Source: Oscillospiraceae bacterium (GTDB lineage Bacteria > Bacillota > Clostridia > Oscillospirales > JAAYXM01). Taken from it: DNA of 64,000 nucleotides. The notes under the pieces were generated by a model, which was not told the origin of the DNA, ran no database searches, and saw only the letters and a program-made list of their open reading frames with translations. The translations under genes and the position numbers were made by a program. Below, in pieces: positions 28,665 to 37,942 of this stretch. Position 1 is the stretch's first letter, and each line of letters begins with the position of its first letter. The stretch covers positions 25,001 to 89,000 of the forward strand of contig JAFQME010000016.1 of the NCBI GenBank assembly GCA_017421025.1, in the 5' to 3' direction.

Positions 28665-29557
28665 TTTTCTTTCTCCTTCTCGGCAAGTTCCATCAACTTA
28701 CGGAATCGATGATTGAGTCCCGATTTGGTCACATCCCCTAAGATTTCGCAAAGCTCTGCCATGGTCTTTTCCGGATTCTCGATTCGTACACGAGCTGCCT
28801 CACGAAGTTTTTCCGGAAGTGAATCCAAATCCAACGTTTCAAATGCTTTTACTTGACGTGCTGCCGTGTCCAGCATTTTTTCATAGTTTGCATTTTCAAA
28901 ATTACTTTTGCGATTGACTCTGTTTTTGAGTTCTTTATACATTTTGGTTTCCATCACATGCATCGCAGCAATTGGTGCTCCGATCAAAGTAAGCACATCC
29001 TCAACCATGCTGCTTTCTTTGAAGTAAATGACAAAATTTCCTTTGCGCTCTGTGCACTTGGCACGCAGATTCAATTCCGGAAGCATCGCAAGAACCTCTC
29101 GGCTCAGTCGAAAATGCGAGGTGGTGAGTTCCAAATGATATGTGGTCTGCGGGTCAAAAACCGAGCCGGAAGCCAAAAACACCCCTCTCAAAAAGGCTGC
29201 ACGGGTTCTGTCGTCCTCCACCAAAGCGGCATTGAGACGGATGACGTTTGTGCTTCCGAGTTCAAACCCAAACGCATCAAACAGGACACCGAGTTTTTCT
29301 TGCGATTGAATCACCAAACTGTATTTTTTCAGCGCAGCCGTCGGAATGATTTTTTTATCAAAATCAAACCCAAAAAGGAGTTTTAACAACCGAGAAACTC
29401 GTCCGACCAGTTCTGCATTTCCTGTAACAATCCGCAAAGACCGTGCATCAAAAGACTGCGCAAACAATACAATTCCGCACAGCTCCGCCAGAGCACATTT
29501 TTCATGCTCAATGGGGACTTTGCATAATTCTGCTTTCACCTGTGCGGAAAATGTCAT
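28661..29557 (-). CDS. whiA: WhiA, DNA-binding regulator of division/sporulation
   Basis: 298 aa. N-terminal LAGLIDADG-like homing-endonuclease fold (FLRGVFLASGSVFDPQTTYH), then the C-terminal WhiA HTH (LREAARVRIENPEKTMAELC, DVTKSGLNHRFRKLMELAE). The homing-endonuclease fold is inactive in this family. WhiA acts in sporulation in actinobacteria and in division or chromosome segregation in Firmicutes. Classical neighbour of yvcK and rapZ, as here: 3 nt after yvcK, 4-nt overlap with dnaE. Confidence 0.96.
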   Translation of the reverse strand: MTFSAQVKAELCKVPIEHEKCALAELCGIVLFAQSFDARSLRIVTGNAELVGRVSRLLKLLFGFDFDKKIIPTAALKKYSLVIQSQEKLGVLFDAFGFELGSTNVIRLNAALVEDDRTRAAFLRGVFLASGSVFDPQTTYHLELTTSHFRLSREVLAMLPELNLRAKCTERKGNFVIYFKESSMVEDVLTLIGAPIAAMHVMETKMYKELKNRVNRKSNFENANYEKMLDTAARQVKAFETLDLDSLPEKLREAARVRIENPEKTMAELCEILGDVTKSGLNHRFRKLMELAEKEKEK

Positions 29558-29560
29558 TTG

Positions 29561-30523
29561 TTACTCCTCCATCAGTTTCATCAGAGCCTCTGCCAAAAGC
29601 TCCGGGTCATGACGTGCATAGCGTTTATCATCAGAAGCGAGCGGTGCATAATGAAGGGTCACTCCTGCGGCATCAAACCGCTCGGAATCCACCACGATGG
29701 CCTCGGCTGCTTCTTTTTCGTATTTTTCCAAAAGTTCTTTCCCAATAGGAGTTTCGTTGACCAAACAATGGTCAAACAGTTTACAGCCCGCATGATCGAA
29801 CAGCGCTTTCACATGATCAAATGCGGTGTATCCCTCGGTTTCACCTTCCTGGGTCATAATATTACAGACATAAATCTTTTTGGCGTTGGAACGGTTGATT
29901 GCGCCCACTACACCGCTCACCAAAAGATTCGGGAGAATACTGGTGTACAAGCTTCCCGGACCAAGCACCAAAAGATCGGCGTTTTCGATTGCATCCAAAC
30001 TTTCTTCCAGTGCACACGGATACTCCGGAATCAATCGCACCCGTTTAATTGGGCTGTCTTGCTCTTTTTTCGCTTCAAAAATGCGTGATTCGCCCAATAC
30101 ACAGACGCCGTTTTCAAATTCAGCTTCCAAACGGATGTCTTCCACCGTTACAGGCAGTACCCGACCGGTAATATTGAGAATATTGCTTAAATAACGGACT
30201 GCTTGATAAAACGAACCGGTGACCTCATTGAGCGCAGCAAGAAATAAGTTTCCAAAGCTTTGTCCTGCAAGGCCTCCTTCAGAAAAGCGATAACCTAAAA
30301 GGTCTCTCATCATCGGTTCTGCATTGGAGAGTGCAGTGATACAGTTCCGAATATCTCCGGGCGGAAGCATCCCCATTTCTTGGCGAAGAATTCCGGAGCC
30401 GCCGCCATCATCCGCAACCGTGACTATTGCGGTAATTCGGTCGGTATGGCGTTTCAGTCCTCGCAGCATGGTAGAAAGGCCTGTTCCTCCTCCGATTGCT
30501 ACGATTTGACTGTGATCCTTCAT
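29561..30523 (-). CDS. yvcK: YvcK/CofD-like protein, gluconeogenesis and wall-homeostasis factor
   Basis: 320 aa. Starts MKDHSQIVAIGGGTGLSTML; TVADDGGGSGILRQEMGM and PPGDIRNCITALSN are the UDP-sugar/phosphate-site motifs of the CofD-like family. Bacillus YvcK is needed for normal shape on gluconeogenic carbon sources and binds UDP-GlcNAc. It lies 9 nt after rapZ in the conserved rapZ-yvcK-whiA trio. Confidence 0.95.
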   Translation of the reverse strand: MKDHSQIVAIGGGTGLSTMLRGLKRHTDRITAIVTVADDGGGSGILRQEMGMLPPGDIRNCITALSNAEPMMRDLLGYRFSEGGLAGQSFGNLFLAALNEVTGSFYQAVRYLSNILNITGRVLPVTVEDIRLEAEFENGVCVLGESRIFEAKKEQDSPIKRVRLIPEYPCALEESLDAIENADLLVLGPGSLYTSILPNLLVSGVVGAINRSNAKKIYVCNIMTQEGETEGYTAFDHVKALFDHAGCKLFDHCLVNETPIGKELLEKYEKEAAEAIVVDSERFDAAGVTLHYAPLASDDKRYARHDPELLAEALMKLMEE

Positions 30524-30532
30524 AAAATCCTC

Positions 30533-31396
30533 CTATTCGCGTCCAATATCACGATGAAGTGTGGTGCTTCGGAATCCGTTTTCATTGATGTGGCGACACA
30601 ACTCCTCACTCAGTACCACTGAGCGATGCTTTCCGCCGGTACATCCGATTCCGATGACCAACGTGGTTTTCCCTTCTTCAATATATTGTGGAACCAGGTA
30701 GTCTATCATAGAATAAAGATGCCCCAAAAACTCCTGTGTATCCTCATTTTGCAGCACGTATTCCCGAACTTCCGGTTCAAGCCCGGTTTTCGGGCGCAAT
30801 TCCAGCAAATAAAACGGGTTTGGCAAAAAACGAACGTCAAACATGACATCCGCCTCTGGCGGTGCGCCGTACTTAAACCCAAAGGACATAACACTGATCG
30901 CCATAGAGCGGTCATGTTCTTCCATCCCCACAAACAAATCAAGCAGATGTTGACGAAGTCCGGATGTACTCATACTTGTTGTGTTGATGATATAATCCGC
31001 ACGTGCACGCACACCCGAAAGAATTCCGATTTCCTGTTGGATGGCTTGCTGCATGCTCATCCCCTCTTTTTGCAGAGGATGCTTTCTGCGTGTTTCACGC
31101 TGACGACTGATGATAGTCTCCGCAGATGCCTCAAAGAACAGGATTCGATGGGTGCAATCCAGTCCCTTGAGTTCTTCCAATGCAGAGAATAGGCGGTTAA
31201 AATCCACGCCGCCTCGTGTGTCCACAACCAAAACCGCACGTTCAAAACGGCCCTTTGCCGCTATACACATTTCTGCAAACATAGGAATCAGTTCTGCCGG
31301 CATGTTATCCACGCAATAATAACCCAAATCCTCAAACACCGCTACTGCACGGCTTTTTCCTGCCCCGGACATTCCGGATACGATTAAAAATTCCAT
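30533..31396 (-). CDS. rapZ: RapZ-like P-loop nucleotide-binding protein
   Basis: 287 aa. Walker A in VSGMSGAGKSRAVAVFEDLG, followed by YYCVDNMPAELIP, and the C-terminal FKYGAPPEADVMFDVRFLPN and IGIGCTGGKHRSV motifs. In E. coli RapZ controls glmS via small RNAs; in Firmicutes (YvcJ) the role is less clear, with GTP/ATP hydrolysis and links to competence. It is translated 8 nt after murB. Confidence 0.95.
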   Translation of the reverse strand: MEFLIVSGMSGAGKSRAVAVFEDLGYYCVDNMPAELIPMFAEMCIAAKGRFERAVLVVDTRGGVDFNRLFSALEELKGLDCTHRILFFEASAETIISRQRETRRKHPLQKEGMSMQQAIQQEIGILSGVRARADYIINTTSMSTSGLRQHLLDLFVGMEEHDRSMAISVMSFGFKYGAPPEADVMFDVRFLPNPFYLLELRPKTGLEPEVREYVLQNEDTQEFLGHLYSMIDYLVPQYIEEGKTTLVIGIGCTGGKHRSVVLSEELCRHINENGFRSTTLHRDIGRE

Positions 31397-31404
31397 ACTT
31401 CCTC

Positions 31405-32307
31405 CTACAAAATGCAGATTTCACATTCCAATACAACTCCGGTCTCCCGAAGTACGATTTCTTGAATCTGTTCGATCAAGCACTTCACATCCTGTGCGGT
31501 TGCCCCGCCTCGATTGATAACAAATCCCGCATGTTTTTCAGACACCTGTGCACCGCCGACGGTAAGTCCTTTGAGCCCGCACTGCTCAATCAGTGCACCC
31601 GCAAAATGTCCTTCCGGACGTTTGAAGGTGCTGCCTGCACTGGGATACTCAAGCGGCTGCTTCTCACGGCGTCGGCCTGCATAATCTGCCATCTCCGCAC
31701 GGATTTCTTCCGGATCGCCCTTTGTTAGTTTGAGCGTAGAGCCCAAAATCAATGCAGGCGGTTTTTTCTTAAAGATACTGGTGCGGTAACCGAATTCATG
31801 TTCTTCTCCTCGCACCACACACTCTTTGAGTTCAGAATCAAGATAGGTGGTTTCAACCACGACATCCTTCATCTCGCCGCCATATGCACCAGCATTCATC
31901 ACGCAAGCGCCGCCTAAAGTCCCCGGGATTCCATGTGCAAAAGCAAGTCCGGCAAGGCTTTCTTGCATTGCATACGTGGCGAGTTTTGCGAGTGATACTC
32001 CGGCACCTGCAACCACGGATGTTCCGCAACATTCGATCCCGGTAGCGCAGTATTTCACCACAGCACCGCAAATGCCTGCGTCCGAAACCAAAAGGTTACT
32101 CCCTTTTCCAAGAATCATGCAAGGAATCTCATGCTCTTTCAAAAGTGATAATACCCAACGTGCGTTTTTTGCATCATTTACCTCGACAAACAAATCGGCA
32201 GGACCGCCGATTCCGAACGTGGTATGTCGGGACATAGGTTCTTCAATTTTCACGGATACTGCGGCGTTTTGCCGCAACAGATCTGCAATTCTTGTCTGGT
32301 CTCTCAT
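31405..32307 (-). CDS. murB: UDP-N-acetylenolpyruvoylglucosamine reductase
   Basis: 300 aa. FAD-binding motifs HTTFGIGGPADLFVEV, LGKGSNLLVSDAGI, AHGIPGTLGGACVMNAGAYG, then EFGYRTSIFKK, the substrate segment PSAGSTFKRPEGHFAGALIE and HAGFVINRG. It reduces UDP-GlcNAc-enolpyruvate to UDP-MurNAc for peptidoglycan. The Y-R-x-S motif and the missing third-domain loop fit the type IIb MurB of Gram-positives. Its start overlaps the mtaB stop by 4 nt. Confidence 0.97.
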   Translation of the reverse strand: MRDQTRIADLLRQNAAVSVKIEEPMSRHTTFGIGGPADLFVEVNDAKNARWVLSLLKEHEIPCMILGKGSNLLVSDAGICGAVVKYCATGIECCGTSVVAGAGVSLAKLATYAMQESLAGLAFAHGIPGTLGGACVMNAGAYGGEMKDVVVETTYLDSELKECVVRGEEHEFGYRTSIFKKKPPALILGSTLKLTKGDPEEIRAEMADYAGRRREKQPLEYPSAGSTFKRPEGHFAGALIEQCGLKGLTVGGAQVSEKHAGFVINRGGATAQDVKCLIEQIQEIVLRETGVVLECEICIL

Positions 32308-33596
32308 ACCATTCTCCCAATCAATGTTTCTCGCTCACTGACTCCGATAATTGCCACATCCAAGATTTGATTCTTCAAATCCGAGTCGTGCGTCAGTTCC
32401 ACCAAGAGATATTCTTTGTTGTGTCCCTGCCAAACACCGTCGGATTCCTCTTCAAACAACACCGAAACGGTTTTTCCAACAAATGAATTCAAATAGCGCT
32501 TTCTTGCAGCACTTGCCGCAGCACCGGCACGTTTGGTACGTGCTTCTTTTTCATACTTTGGCACTTGATTGAGCATCTTAGCTGCACGTGTCCCCTCCCG
32601 CTTGGAATACGGGAAAATGTGCATGGCAGAGAATCCAATCCGTTCAATGCTGCTTAATGTCTCAGCAAATTCCTCCTCGGTTTCCCCCGGAAAGCCGCAA
32701 ATCAAATCGGTGGTAACGGCGCAGTTTTCCCAAGTGTCCCGAAGCAAACGCACTGAAGTTTCGTACCGTTCCATATCGTATTTTCGATTCATGCGCTTGA
32801 GTGTCGCATCACATCCGCTTTGCAGGGACAGGTGAAATTGCGGACACAGATTATCATATGACCCCAGAGTCTTACAAAATTCCTCGGTGATGGTACGCGG
32901 TTCGAGCGATCCGAGACGAATCCGAACCTCCGGCACGGCCAAGCACAATGCTTCCAAGAGGGAAATCAAAGTTTCTCCCTCAAGGTCTTTCCCATAAGAC
33001 GAAATTTCGATCCCGGTCACCACGATTTCACGGTATCCCGCCGCTGCAAGTTCTTTCGCTTGTGCGACTGCGATTTCTTTTTTAACCGAACGGATCCTGC
33101 CACGTGCATACGGAATGATACAATAGGTGCAGAAATTCTCACACCCATCCTCAATTTTCAGCATCGCTCGGGTATGCCCGGTATCCAACCCCACCGGAAG
33201 GGTCTCAAACCCAAAGCGGTGAAGAGCGTCGTCCATTTGAAGCTTCGGAGCACGGTCTCTGACGGTCTCCTCCACCAAACGAAGCACCTCAGCACGGTTT
33301 CCGGTCCCCATAATCACATCACAGCAGCCGAGTTGCTCTGCAGCGTTTGGATTGGCCTGAGGAAAGCATCCGCAAGCGGCAATCACAGCATCCGGATATT
33401 CCCGGCGAAGTTTTCTCAGCAACTGGCGGGACTTTTTATCGCTCACCGCAGTGACGGTGCAAGTGTTGACAACACAGGCGTCCGGATCACAAGTCCCCTC
33501 CACCACGGTATGCCCCGCTTCACGGAACACACGCATCAACGACTGAGTCTCAACTTGATTCACTTTACAGCCAAGGGTATAAAAAGCGACCTTCAT
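32304..33596 (-). CDS. mtaB: tRNA t6A37 methylthiotransferase MtaB
   Basis: 430 aa radical-SAM methylthiotransferase. N-terminal domain begins FYTLGCKVNQVETQSL with its conserved Cys, plus CVVNTCTVT and AACGCF; the radical-SAM cluster motif is GCENFCTYCIIPYARG. A C-terminal TRAM domain (GKTVSVLFEEES) follows. The CKVNQ-E signature separates MtaB from MiaB and RimO. It converts t6A37 to ms2t6A37 in tRNAs reading ANN codons. First gene of the operon; start behind CAAGGAGAATCCGG. Confidence 0.93.
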   Translation of the reverse strand: MKVAFYTLGCKVNQVETQSLMRVFREAGHTVVEGTCDPDACVVNTCTVTAVSDKKSRQLLRKLRREYPDAVIAACGCFPQANPNAAEQLGCCDVIMGTGNRAEVLRLVEETVRDRAPKLQMDDALHRFGFETLPVGLDTGHTRAMLKIEDGCENFCTYCIIPYARGRIRSVKKEIAVAQAKELAAAGYREIVVTGIEISSYGKDLEGETLISLLEALCLAVPEVRIRLGSLEPRTITEEFCKTLGSYDNLCPQFHLSLQSGCDATLKRMNRKYDMERYETSVRLLRDTWENCAVTTDLICGFPGETEEEFAETLSSIERIGFSAMHIFPYSKREGTRAAKMLNQVPKYEKEARTKRAGAAASAARKRYLNSFVGKTVSVLFEEESDGVWQGHNKEYLLVELTHDSDLKNQILDVAIIGVSERETLIGRMV

Positions 33597-33639
33597 CCGG
33601 ATTCTCCTTGCAGTTCTAATTTCATACTACTCCAAATAT

Positions 33640-33669
33640 ATTATAACGTGTTATCCCCTGCAAACGCAA
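33640..33669 (-). promoter_or_regulatory. Probable promoter of the mtaB-murB-rapZ-yvcK-whiA-dnaE operon
   Basis: Minus-strand TATAAT (33645-33640) with TTGCGT 18 nt upstream (33669-33664). The -10 is perfect, the -35 weak. The rest of the 148-nt divergent region shows no further element I can support. Confidence 0.55.
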
Positions 33670-33744
33670 GTAATTTATTCAATTCGGCCATCCGCATGCC
33701 GAAATCTGCGGAATCCGCTCTTTGTGCGATGATTGGGAGGCATT

Positions 33745-34872
33745 ATGAAACGATTCTTCTGTCTTGTTTTGACCGTAACTTTACTCATATCAACCGTTTT
33801 TGCCGCACCTGCACCACCCGAAATTCCTGCTCCTTGTGCAGTTTTAATGGAGCGTGACACAGGAAAAGTTCTTTTTGAGAAAAACCCACACGAAAAGCTG
33901 CAACCAGCAAGTGTGACCAAAGTAATGACCCTACTTTTGGTTATGGAAGCACTCGATGACGGAAAAATCACATTGGACGACACCGTCACCGTCAGTCCGT
34001 TTGCGGCGAGCATGGGCGGCTCACAAGTATATTTGGAGCCGGGCGAAACCATGAGTGTGGACGATATGCTCAAAGCGACTGTGATTGCGTCCGGCAACGA
34101 TTCCGCTGTGGCACTTGCCGAGCACGTTGCCGGCAGTATGGAGGGGTTTGTCTCCCTGATGAATGAGCGTGCAAAAGAACTCGGCATGGAGGACACCACA
34201 TTCATCAACTGCACCGGGCTCCCCGACCCTGACCACGTCACATCCGCCTATGATATTGCGCTGATGTCACGTGCTCTGCTGGCACACGACACAATTAAAA
34301 ACTATTCAACGGTTTGGATGGATACCCTTCGCGACGGTGCCTTTGGGCTTTCCAACACCAACAAACTCCTGCGTTCCTACAATGGGATCACCGGGCTGAA
34401 AACCGGCTCCACCGATGCAGCTAAATACTGTATGTCCGCAACCGCAGAGCGTGACGGGATGGAACTCATCGCAGCAGTCATGGCTTCCCCAACCTCGGCA
34501 GAACGATTCTCTGCAGCGTCAAAGCTTTTGGACTACGGATTTGCAAATTTCGCATTATATGATTCCACGAAAAATCAATCTCTTTCTCCGGTCCCTGTGA
34601 AGTTGGGGGCTGCGCAAAGCGTTCCTGCCGTTTTTTCCGGCGAGCCCAAAGTCTTGGTGGAAAAAAGCCGACTTTCCGATGTGACCCACTCCATCACCCT
34701 TGTCGAAGAAGTACACGCACCGGTAGAGGCCGGGCAAACGCTGGGCGAACTCTCAGTTACAGCTGGCGGCGAGGTTTTGGCAACCGTTCCAATCTTAGCA
34801 CAATGCAGTGTTGAACGGGTCGGAATCAAAACAGTCTTTTGGAGAATGTTGAAATCTTATCTCATATATTGA
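33745..34872 (+). CDS. D-alanyl-D-alanine carboxypeptidase (DacF/PBP5 family, S11)
   Basis: 375 aa with a cleavable signal peptide (RFFCLVLTVTLLISTVFA). Serine active-site motifs in order: PASVTKVMT (SxxK), ASGNDSAVAL (SxN) and GLKTGSTDAA (KTG). A PBP5-type C-terminal beta domain follows (VPVKLGAAQSVPAVF and later), and a hydrophobic or amphipathic tail may anchor it. It trims the terminal D-Ala of wall stem peptides; in spore formers DacF acts on the forespore cortex, but a vegetative role is equally possible. Start at 33745 behind GGGAGGCATT. Confidence 0.93.
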   Translation: MKRFFCLVLTVTLLISTVFAAPAPPEIPAPCAVLMERDTGKVLFEKNPHEKLQPASVTKVMTLLLVMEALDDGKITLDDTVTVSPFAASMGGSQVYLEPGETMSVDDMLKATVIASGNDSAVALAEHVAGSMEGFVSLMNERAKELGMEDTTFINCTGLPDPDHVTSAYDIALMSRALLAHDTIKNYSTVWMDTLRDGAFGLSNTNKLLRSYNGITGLKTGSTDAAKYCMSATAERDGMELIAAVMASPTSAERFSAASKLLDYGFANFALYDSTKNQSLSPVPVKLGAAQSVPAVFSGEPKVLVEKSRLSDVTHSITLVEEVHAPVEAGQTLGELSVTAGGEVLATVPILAQCSVERVGIKTVFWRMLKSYLIY

Positions 34873-34874
34873 CA

Positions 34875-34902
34875 AAAAACGGGTCGGTAGACCCGTTTTT
34901 TT
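34875..34902 (+). terminator. Terminator of the carboxypeptidase gene
   Basis: An 11-bp stem (34875-34885 with 34890-34900, loop GGTA) ends in seven T on the plus strand, starting 3 nt past the stop codon. Confidence 0.95.
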
Positions 34903-34964
34903 CTTCTCCACCGACAGTAGAATCGACTCTACAAACATTGTCGGAAACTTTCGGTAGGAATCAT

Positions 34965-34993
34965 TAGACTTTTGTGTTATGATCTGTTATAAT
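34965..34993 (+). promoter_or_regulatory. Promoter of the hemolysin III-pgi operon
   Basis: TAGACT (34965-34970), 17-nt spacer, TATAAT (34988-34993). A nested hairpin (CCGACA/TGTCGG enclosing GTAGA/TCTAC, about 34912-34944) lies just upstream and has no assigned role. Confidence 0.65.
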
Positions 34994-35017
34994 AAATTTA
35001 TACACAGGAGGCACAGT

Positions 35018-35671
35018 ATGTCAAATCTCAAAAAAGATCTCCCGTCTTACACCTTAGGAGAAGAACTCATGAGTTCTATTTCGCATGGTGTGGGTGCTCT
35101 CTTCGGGGCACTGACGTTGGTATTATGTGTTGCAAAATCCGTTTCTCACGGTTCTGTAATGGGAATCGTTGCGAGCGCAATTTTCGGTGCAAGCATGATC
35201 GTCTTGTACTCCATGTCCACCTTGTACCATGCGTTAGGTCGAAATCGTGCAAAAGCAGTTTTTCGTGTATTGGATCATTGCAGCATTTATTTCCTGATTG
35301 CAGGGACCTATACCCCCTATACCTTAGTGGCACTGAAAGGTGCTTTGGGCTGGACTCTGTTTGGCATTGTATGGGGTGCTGCAATTTTGGGAATCACACT
35401 CAACGCTGTCAGTGTGGAGCGGTTTAAAGTCTTTTCCATGATCTGCTATCTCTGCATGGGTTGGGTCATTATTTTTGCGATTCGTCCACTGCTTTCTGCA
35501 ATCCCGTGGAATTCGTTCCTGTTGCTGCTGTGGGGTGGGATCGCATATACCGTCGGCGCAGTTGTGTTCGGCTTCGGCAAAAAGATGCGCTACATCCATT
35601 CGGTTTGGCACTTTTTTGTGCTTGCAGGAAGTATTCTGCATTTCTTATCGATTTATCTTTACATTCTATAA
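35018..35671 (+). CDS. Hemolysin III / PAQR-family membrane protein
   Basis: 217 aa with seven predicted membrane helices. Family motifs: SSISHGVGALFG, MSTLYHAL, the long VLDHCSIYFLIAGTYTPYTL and HSVWHFFVLAGSILHF; the His and Asp residues form the metal site of PAQR-like hydrolases. Members such as YqfA/YplQ affect membrane lipid homeostasis, and hemolytic activity is not general. The start at 35018 follows AGGAGGCACAGT. pgi follows after 15 nt. Confidence 0.9.
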   Translation: MSNLKKDLPSYTLGEELMSSISHGVGALFGALTLVLCVAKSVSHGSVMGIVASAIFGASMIVLYSMSTLYHALGRNRAKAVFRVLDHCSIYFLIAGTYTPYTLVALKGALGWTLFGIVWGAAILGITLNAVSVERFKVFSMICYLCMGWVIIFAIRPLLSAIPWNSFLLLLWGGIAYTVGAVVFGFGKKMRYIHSVWHFFVLAGSILHFLSIYLYIL

Positions 35672-35686
35672 GGAGGAATAAAAAAT

Positions 35687-37018
35687 ATGGCAATTAAAGT
35701 TTCTACCAAATACGCAGTCGAGGAAGCACGTCTTTCCTCAATCACAAGCGAGCTTTCCGCTGCGCATGACACTTTGGTAAACGGCACAGGTGCCGGTAAC
35801 GATTATGTGGGTTGGGTCAACCTTCCCCGTGATTACGACAAAGAAGAGTTTTCTCGAATCAAAGCAGCTGCAGAGCGCATCAAGCGTCAATCTGAAGTGC
35901 TTTTGGTCATCGGCATCGGCGGTTCTTACCTCGGTGCACGTGCAGCAATCGAGCTGCTCAAAAGCCCGTATTACAATCAGTTAACCAAAGACACCCCGGA
36001 GATTTACTTTGTGGGCAACAACATCAGCGGCGACTATGTTTCCGAGATCGTTCAGCTCATTGGTGGCCGTGATTTCTCGGTCAACGTGATTTCAAAATCC
36101 GGCACTACCACCGAGCCTGCGATTGCGTTCCGTATTTTTAAAACCATGTTGGAAGACAAATACGGAAAGGGCGGCGCAAGAGACCGCATCTACGCAACTA
36201 CCGACGCAGCACGTGGCGCACTCAAGAGCCTTGCAGATACCGAAGGATATGAAACCTTCGTGATTCCGGATAATGTTGGCGGTCGTTACTCGGTTCTCAC
36301 CGCAGTCGGACTGCTTCCTATTGCAGTCGCCGGTGTGGACATCGACGAAATGATGGCATCCGCAGAAGCTACCATGCAAGCTCTGATTTCGGACAAGTCC
36401 ATGAACAATCCGGCATGGCGTTATGTTGGTGCTCGCAACCTGCTCTATCGTGACGGCAAAAAGACCGAGATTTTAGGTTGCTTCGAGCCGAGATTCCGCT
36501 TCATGGCAGAGTGGTGGAAGCAGTTGTTCGGCGAAAGTGAAGGCAAAGACGGTAAGGGTCTCTTCCCCGCTTCCGTTGATCTCACCGCTGACCTCCATTC
36601 CATGGGTCAGTACATCCAGGAGGGTGAACGCACCCTGTTTGAAACCATGGTCACCATTGCAAAGCCGAATTACGAAGTTACCATTGATGCAACCGAGGAC
36701 AATTTGGACGGACTCAACTTCCTGGCAGGGGTCACCATGTCGCACGTCAACCGTCAGGCATTTTTGGGTACTGTTCTCGCTCATGTGGACGGCGGCGTCC
36801 CGAATATTGAAATCGTGATGGAAAACTCCGATGCCGCATCGTTTGGTGCACTGGTTTATTTCTTCGAATTTGCTTGCGGTCTCTCGGGTTATGTTTTGGG
36901 CGTCAACCCGTTTAATCAGCCGGGTGTTGAAGCTTATAAAAAGAACATGTTCGCACTTCTCGGCAAGCCCGGATATGAGGATTCCACAGCAGCACTCCGC
37001 AGCCGTTTGGACGATTAA
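35687..37018 (+). CDS. pgi: Glucose-6-phosphate isomerase
   Basis: 443 aa, the short bacterial form. Motifs: [37 protein letters not shown] (sugar-phosphate site), [17 protein letters not shown] (with the catalytic region), and near the C-terminus [20 protein letters not shown] (catalytic Lys). It interconverts glucose-6-P and fructose-6-P. Ribosome site AAGGAGGAATAAAAAAT. Confidence 0.98.
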   Translation: MAIKVSTKYAVEEARLSSITSELSAAHDTLVNGTGAGNDYVGWVNLPRDYDKEEFSRIKAAAERIKRQSEVLLVIGIGGSYLGARAAIELLKSPYYNQLTKDTPEIYFVGNNISGDYVSEIVQLIGGRDFSVNVISKSGTTTEPAIAFRIFKTMLEDKYGKGGARDRIYATTDAARGALKSLADTEGYETFVIPDNVGGRYSVLTAVGLLPIAVAGVDIDEMMASAEATMQALISDKSMNNPAWRYVGARNLLYRDGKKTEILGCFEPRFRFMAEWWKQLFGESEGKDGKGLFPASVDLTADLHSMGQYIQEGERTLFETMVTIAKPNYEVTIDATEDNLDGLNFLAGVTMSHVNRQAFLGTVLAHVDGGVPNIEIVMENSDAASFGALVYFFEFACGLSGYVLGVNPFNQPGVEAYKKNMFALLGKPGYEDSTAALRSRLDD

Positions 37019-37047
37019 GAATTTTTTGTGACTTTTCGAAAAATAGA

Positions 37048-37076
37048 TTGAGTTTTCCCCGAATGTGTGCTATGAT
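37048..37076 (+). promoter_or_regulatory. Promoter of the small P-loop gene
   Basis: TTGAGT (37048-37053), 17-nt spacer, TATGAT (37071-37076). It shows that the downstream gene has its own transcript apart from pgi. Confidence 0.75.
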
Positions 37077-37132
37077 AAAGATAACAAACACGGGCAACAC
37101 ACTCGTTGCTCACTGAAAGGGAGGATCATTTC

Positions 37133-37543
37133 ATGGTCAAAGTAATCATGGGTCTTCAGGGACACGGTAAAACAAAACAAATCATTGAGCTTGCAAATGC
37201 TGCTGTCAAGGAAGATGCAAACACTGTCGTCTGCATCGAGCGCGGCAATAAGCTCACTTACGATATCAGCCATCGCGTTCGTTTGGTTGACGTTTCTTCT
37301 TTCCCCATCACCAGTTATGAGCGTTTGAAGGCGTTTATCTGCGGGCTCTATTCCGGCAACTTTGATATCTCCGATATCTTCATCGACAGTCTCTACAAAG
37401 TCGCAAAGAGCGACTCTGTGGAAGAAACCGAAAACTTCCTCGCATGGTTGGATGAGTTCGGTGCACAGAACAACATCAACTTCATCACCACCATCAGCGC
37501 TGATGAAACAACCGCAACCGACGGCGTGAAGAAATTCTTCTAA
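37133..37543 (+). CDS. Small conserved clostridial P-loop protein (often mislabelled 'PilT')
   Basis: 136 aa. The N-terminus MVKVIMGLQGHGKTKQIIEL carries a Walker A motif (GLQGHGKT); the rest (VRLVDVSSFPITSYERLKAF, DISDIFIDSLYKVAKSD, NINFITTISADE) is a compact alpha/beta domain. Similar stand-alone proteins are widespread in Clostridia under the name 'twitching motility protein PilT' although they lack PilT domains. A Walker B-like FIDSL follows a hydrophobic strand. Function is unknown. The start follows AAAGGGAGGATCATTTC. It is monocistronic, with its own promoter and terminator. Confidence 0.85.
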   Translation: MVKVIMGLQGHGKTKQIIELANAAVKEDANTVVCIERGNKLTYDISHRVRLVDVSSFPITSYERLKAFICGLYSGNFDISDIFIDSLYKVAKSDSVEETENFLAWLDEFGAQNNINFITTISADETTATDGVKKFF

Positions 37544-37594
37544 AAACGCACAAAGAGCAGTGGATCAAATCCACTGCTCTTTTTTTATTATAAT
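37538..37594. repeat. Terminator-containing direct repeat, copy 1
   Basis: 57 nt including the end of the P-loop gene, a terminator and the stop codon of the Xre gene. It matches 38748-38804 at about 51 positions with one or two single-base gaps; see copy 2. Confidence 0.8.
37552..37587. terminator. Bidirectional terminator between the P-loop and Xre genes
   Basis: A 14-bp perfect stem (37552-37565 with 37569-37582, loop CAA), then a T-run on the plus strand. On the minus strand the stem follows the Xre stop codon by only a few bases. Confidence 0.95.
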
Positions 37595-37914
37595 TGAATG
37601 ATTTCCGAAATAATCTTATAAATGATTTCCTGTTTCTCCGAAGAAAGTGGCAAAACCTTATTGTAGAGTTTGACCGCATAACTCTCTTCCTCACTCGTTC
37701 CTTCCATATGAGAAAACAACGCACCAACGGTCATTTCCAACCCTTTGGAGATTTTATAAATGCTCTCCAGGGTTGGACTTTTTTCACCACGCTCAAGCTG
37801 TCCGATATAAGTGGGATGCAATCCACTCATTTCCGCAAGCCGTTCTTGGCTGATATTCTTTGAATTTCTGATACTACGAATCCGTTTTCCGAATAATACT
37901 GTGATTTGATCCAT
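37588..37914 (-). CDS. Xre-family helix-turn-helix regulator
   Basis: 108 aa. The HTH_3 domain occupies residues about 8-62: FGKRIRSIRNSKNISQERL, AEMSGLHPTYIGQLERGEKS and PTLESIYKISKGLEM. A short helical tail (residues 70-108) may dimerise. The start at 37914 is the second of two ATGs behind GGAGGAA. It is divergent from the surface-protein gene, and two near-identical palindromes in the shared 149-nt region suggest it represses itself and its neighbour (inference). The gene is visibly more AT-rich than the housekeeping genes around it. Confidence 0.9.
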   Translation of the reverse strand: MDQITVLFGKRIRSIRNSKNISQERLAEMSGLHPTYIGQLERGEKSPTLESIYKISKGLEMTVGALFSHMEGTSEEESYAVKLYNKVLPLSSEKQEIIYKIISEIIQL

Positions 37915-37942
37915 CATTTCCTCCAAATTTCCTCTTTGAAAA

